The notes under the pieces are model-generated. The model searched no databases. It saw only the letters and a list, made by a program, of their open reading frames with translations, and was not told where the DNA came from. Shown here in pieces: positions 63,476 through 64,000 of a DNA stretch of 64,000 nucleotides. A program made the translations under genes and the position numbers. Source of the stretch: Pseudomonadota bacterium (GTDB lineage: Bacteria; Pseudomonadota; Alphaproteobacteria; Kiloniellales; JACOMY01); NCBI GenBank assembly GCA_029781795.1, contig JAKOWB010000194.1, positions 1-64,000 of the forward strand, given 5' to 3'. Position 1 is the stretch's first letter. Every line of letters begins with the position of its first letter.

Positions 63476-64000
63476 ATGGCCTTCTCCACGACCCTCGGCA
63501 GCCGGCGGCCGCCCTTCACCTGGCACGGCTTCCTGGCCGGCCTGCGCGGCTCGTCGGTCATCATGCCGACCGTCGTCTTCTATGGCCTCGCCTTCGGCGT
63601 GCTGGCCAGCAACGCCGGGCTGTCGGAGCTGGAATCGCTGCTGTTCAGCGCGCTGGTGAATGCGGGCGGCGCGCAGATGGCCTCGCTGCAGGCCTGGGGC
63701 GAGCCGGTGCCGCTGCTGGCCGTGGTGCTGACCACGGCGGCGATGAATGCGCGCTACCTGCTGCTGGGCGCGGCACTCAGGCCCTGGTGGCAGGGCCTGC
63801 CGGGCTGGCAGAGCTATGGCTCGCTCTTCGTGCTGGGCGACGGCAACTGGGCGCTGGCCCTGCGCGAACGCAGCGCCGGGCGCGACGATGCCGCCTTCCT
63901 GGTCGGCGTCGGCGCCGTCGCCTGGGTCGGCTGGGCCAGCTCGACGCTGGCCGGCCACCTGCTGGGCGGCCTGCTGGGCGATCCCGCGCGCTTCGGCCTC
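63476..64000 (+). CDS. azlC: AzlC-family amino-acid exporter subunit, 3' end outside window
   Basis: The frame starts with ATG at 63476 and stays open to the window edge (175 codons). The sequence (FLAGLRGSSVIMPTVVFYGLAFGVLA, NAGGAQMASLQAWG, AAMNARYLLLGAALRPWW) matches the AzlC family, the large subunit of branched-chain amino-acid exporters. An azlD partner would be expected just downstream. No stop is inside the window, so the gene is partial. Confidence 0.88.
   Translation, partial: MAFSTTLGSRRPPFTWHGFLAGLRGSSVIMPTVVFYGLAFGVLASNAGLSELESLLFSALVNAGGAQMASLQAWGEPVPLLAVVLTTAAMNARYLLLGAALRPWWQGLPGWQSYGSLFVLGDGNWALALRERSAGRDDAAFLVGVGAVAWVGWASSTLAGHLLGGLLGDPARFGL

Overview
The window is very GC-rich, densely coded chromosomal DNA with short gaps, many 1-4 bp stop/start overlaps and several GTG/TTG starts. 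The organism is most likely an alphaproteobacterium of the Rhodospirillales type. Evidence: haem made by 5-aminolevulinate synthase (hemA, C4 route); a deacetylase-xseB-ispA-dxs order; a CC0125/CC1285-type lipoprotein, DUF1491 and YcgN proteins; and uptake genes for polyamine-like and peptide-like substrates. No rRNA, tRNA, CRISPR array, insertion sequence or prophage gene was seen. No gene-free stretch exceeds 300 bp; the longest is 46423-46712 (290 bp), which holds a repeated operator-like element.

Layout. 1-4200: end of a dienelactone hydrolase gene, a coupled kinase/dioxygenase pair, a lipoprotein, and a beta-propeller plus MoaD/ThiS-like pair. 4201-8406 (minus): deacetylase, xseB, ispA, dxs (isoprenoid precursors). 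8627-12844: RND efflux adaptor and pump. 12849-14272 (minus): tusA, a DUF423 protein and a cytochrome b561-like protein. 14341-18245: an AlkB-like oxygenase coupled to queA-tgt-queG (queuosine tRNA modification). 18242-21782: a methyltransferase and three tandem genes for acidic, cysteine-free proteins sharing a paired DLFG motif; this is the least explained part of the window. 21843-25224: DUF1491, YcgN, an FAD oxidoreductase, a cupin and a nitrilase-type amidase. 25343-32210: MATE pump, tlyA, an AhpD-like protein, a PKHD oxygenase, a TrmA/RlmD-type RNA methyltransferase, aroC and fabI. 32355-38793: DUF1501/DUF1800 pair, a CbpA-like co-chaperone, pdxH, a cation-diffusion facilitator, and a universal stress protein behind an FNR/FixK-like box. 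38907-49427: an orphan solute-binding protein, an SDR, a regulator/oxygenase pair, a complete polyamine-type ABC importer, hemA and a class III aminotransferase. 49673-57952: a DUF1127-like small protein, an NHL-thioredoxin protein, an M48 protease, a second universal stress protein with a perfect FNR-like box, a peptide-type ABC importer without its ATPases, and a thioesterase. 58066-64000: a hybrid histidine kinase, enoyl-CoA hydratase, thiE, thiM, pyrE and the start of azlC.

Themes. Uptake and use of polyamine-like amines recur (two solute-binding proteins, a full importer, an aminotransferase, a PuuB-like oxidase). Oxygen-linked control is suggested by the two FNR-like boxes, each in front of a two-domain universal stress protein. 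Four unrelated Fe(II)/2-oxoglutarate oxygenases are present, two of them next to RNA-modification genes. Starts were moved from the longest possible reading frame wherever a Shine-Dalgarno sequence, family length or neighbour overlap argued for it; each case is explained in its entry. All functions are inferred by reading the sequence, without database searches.
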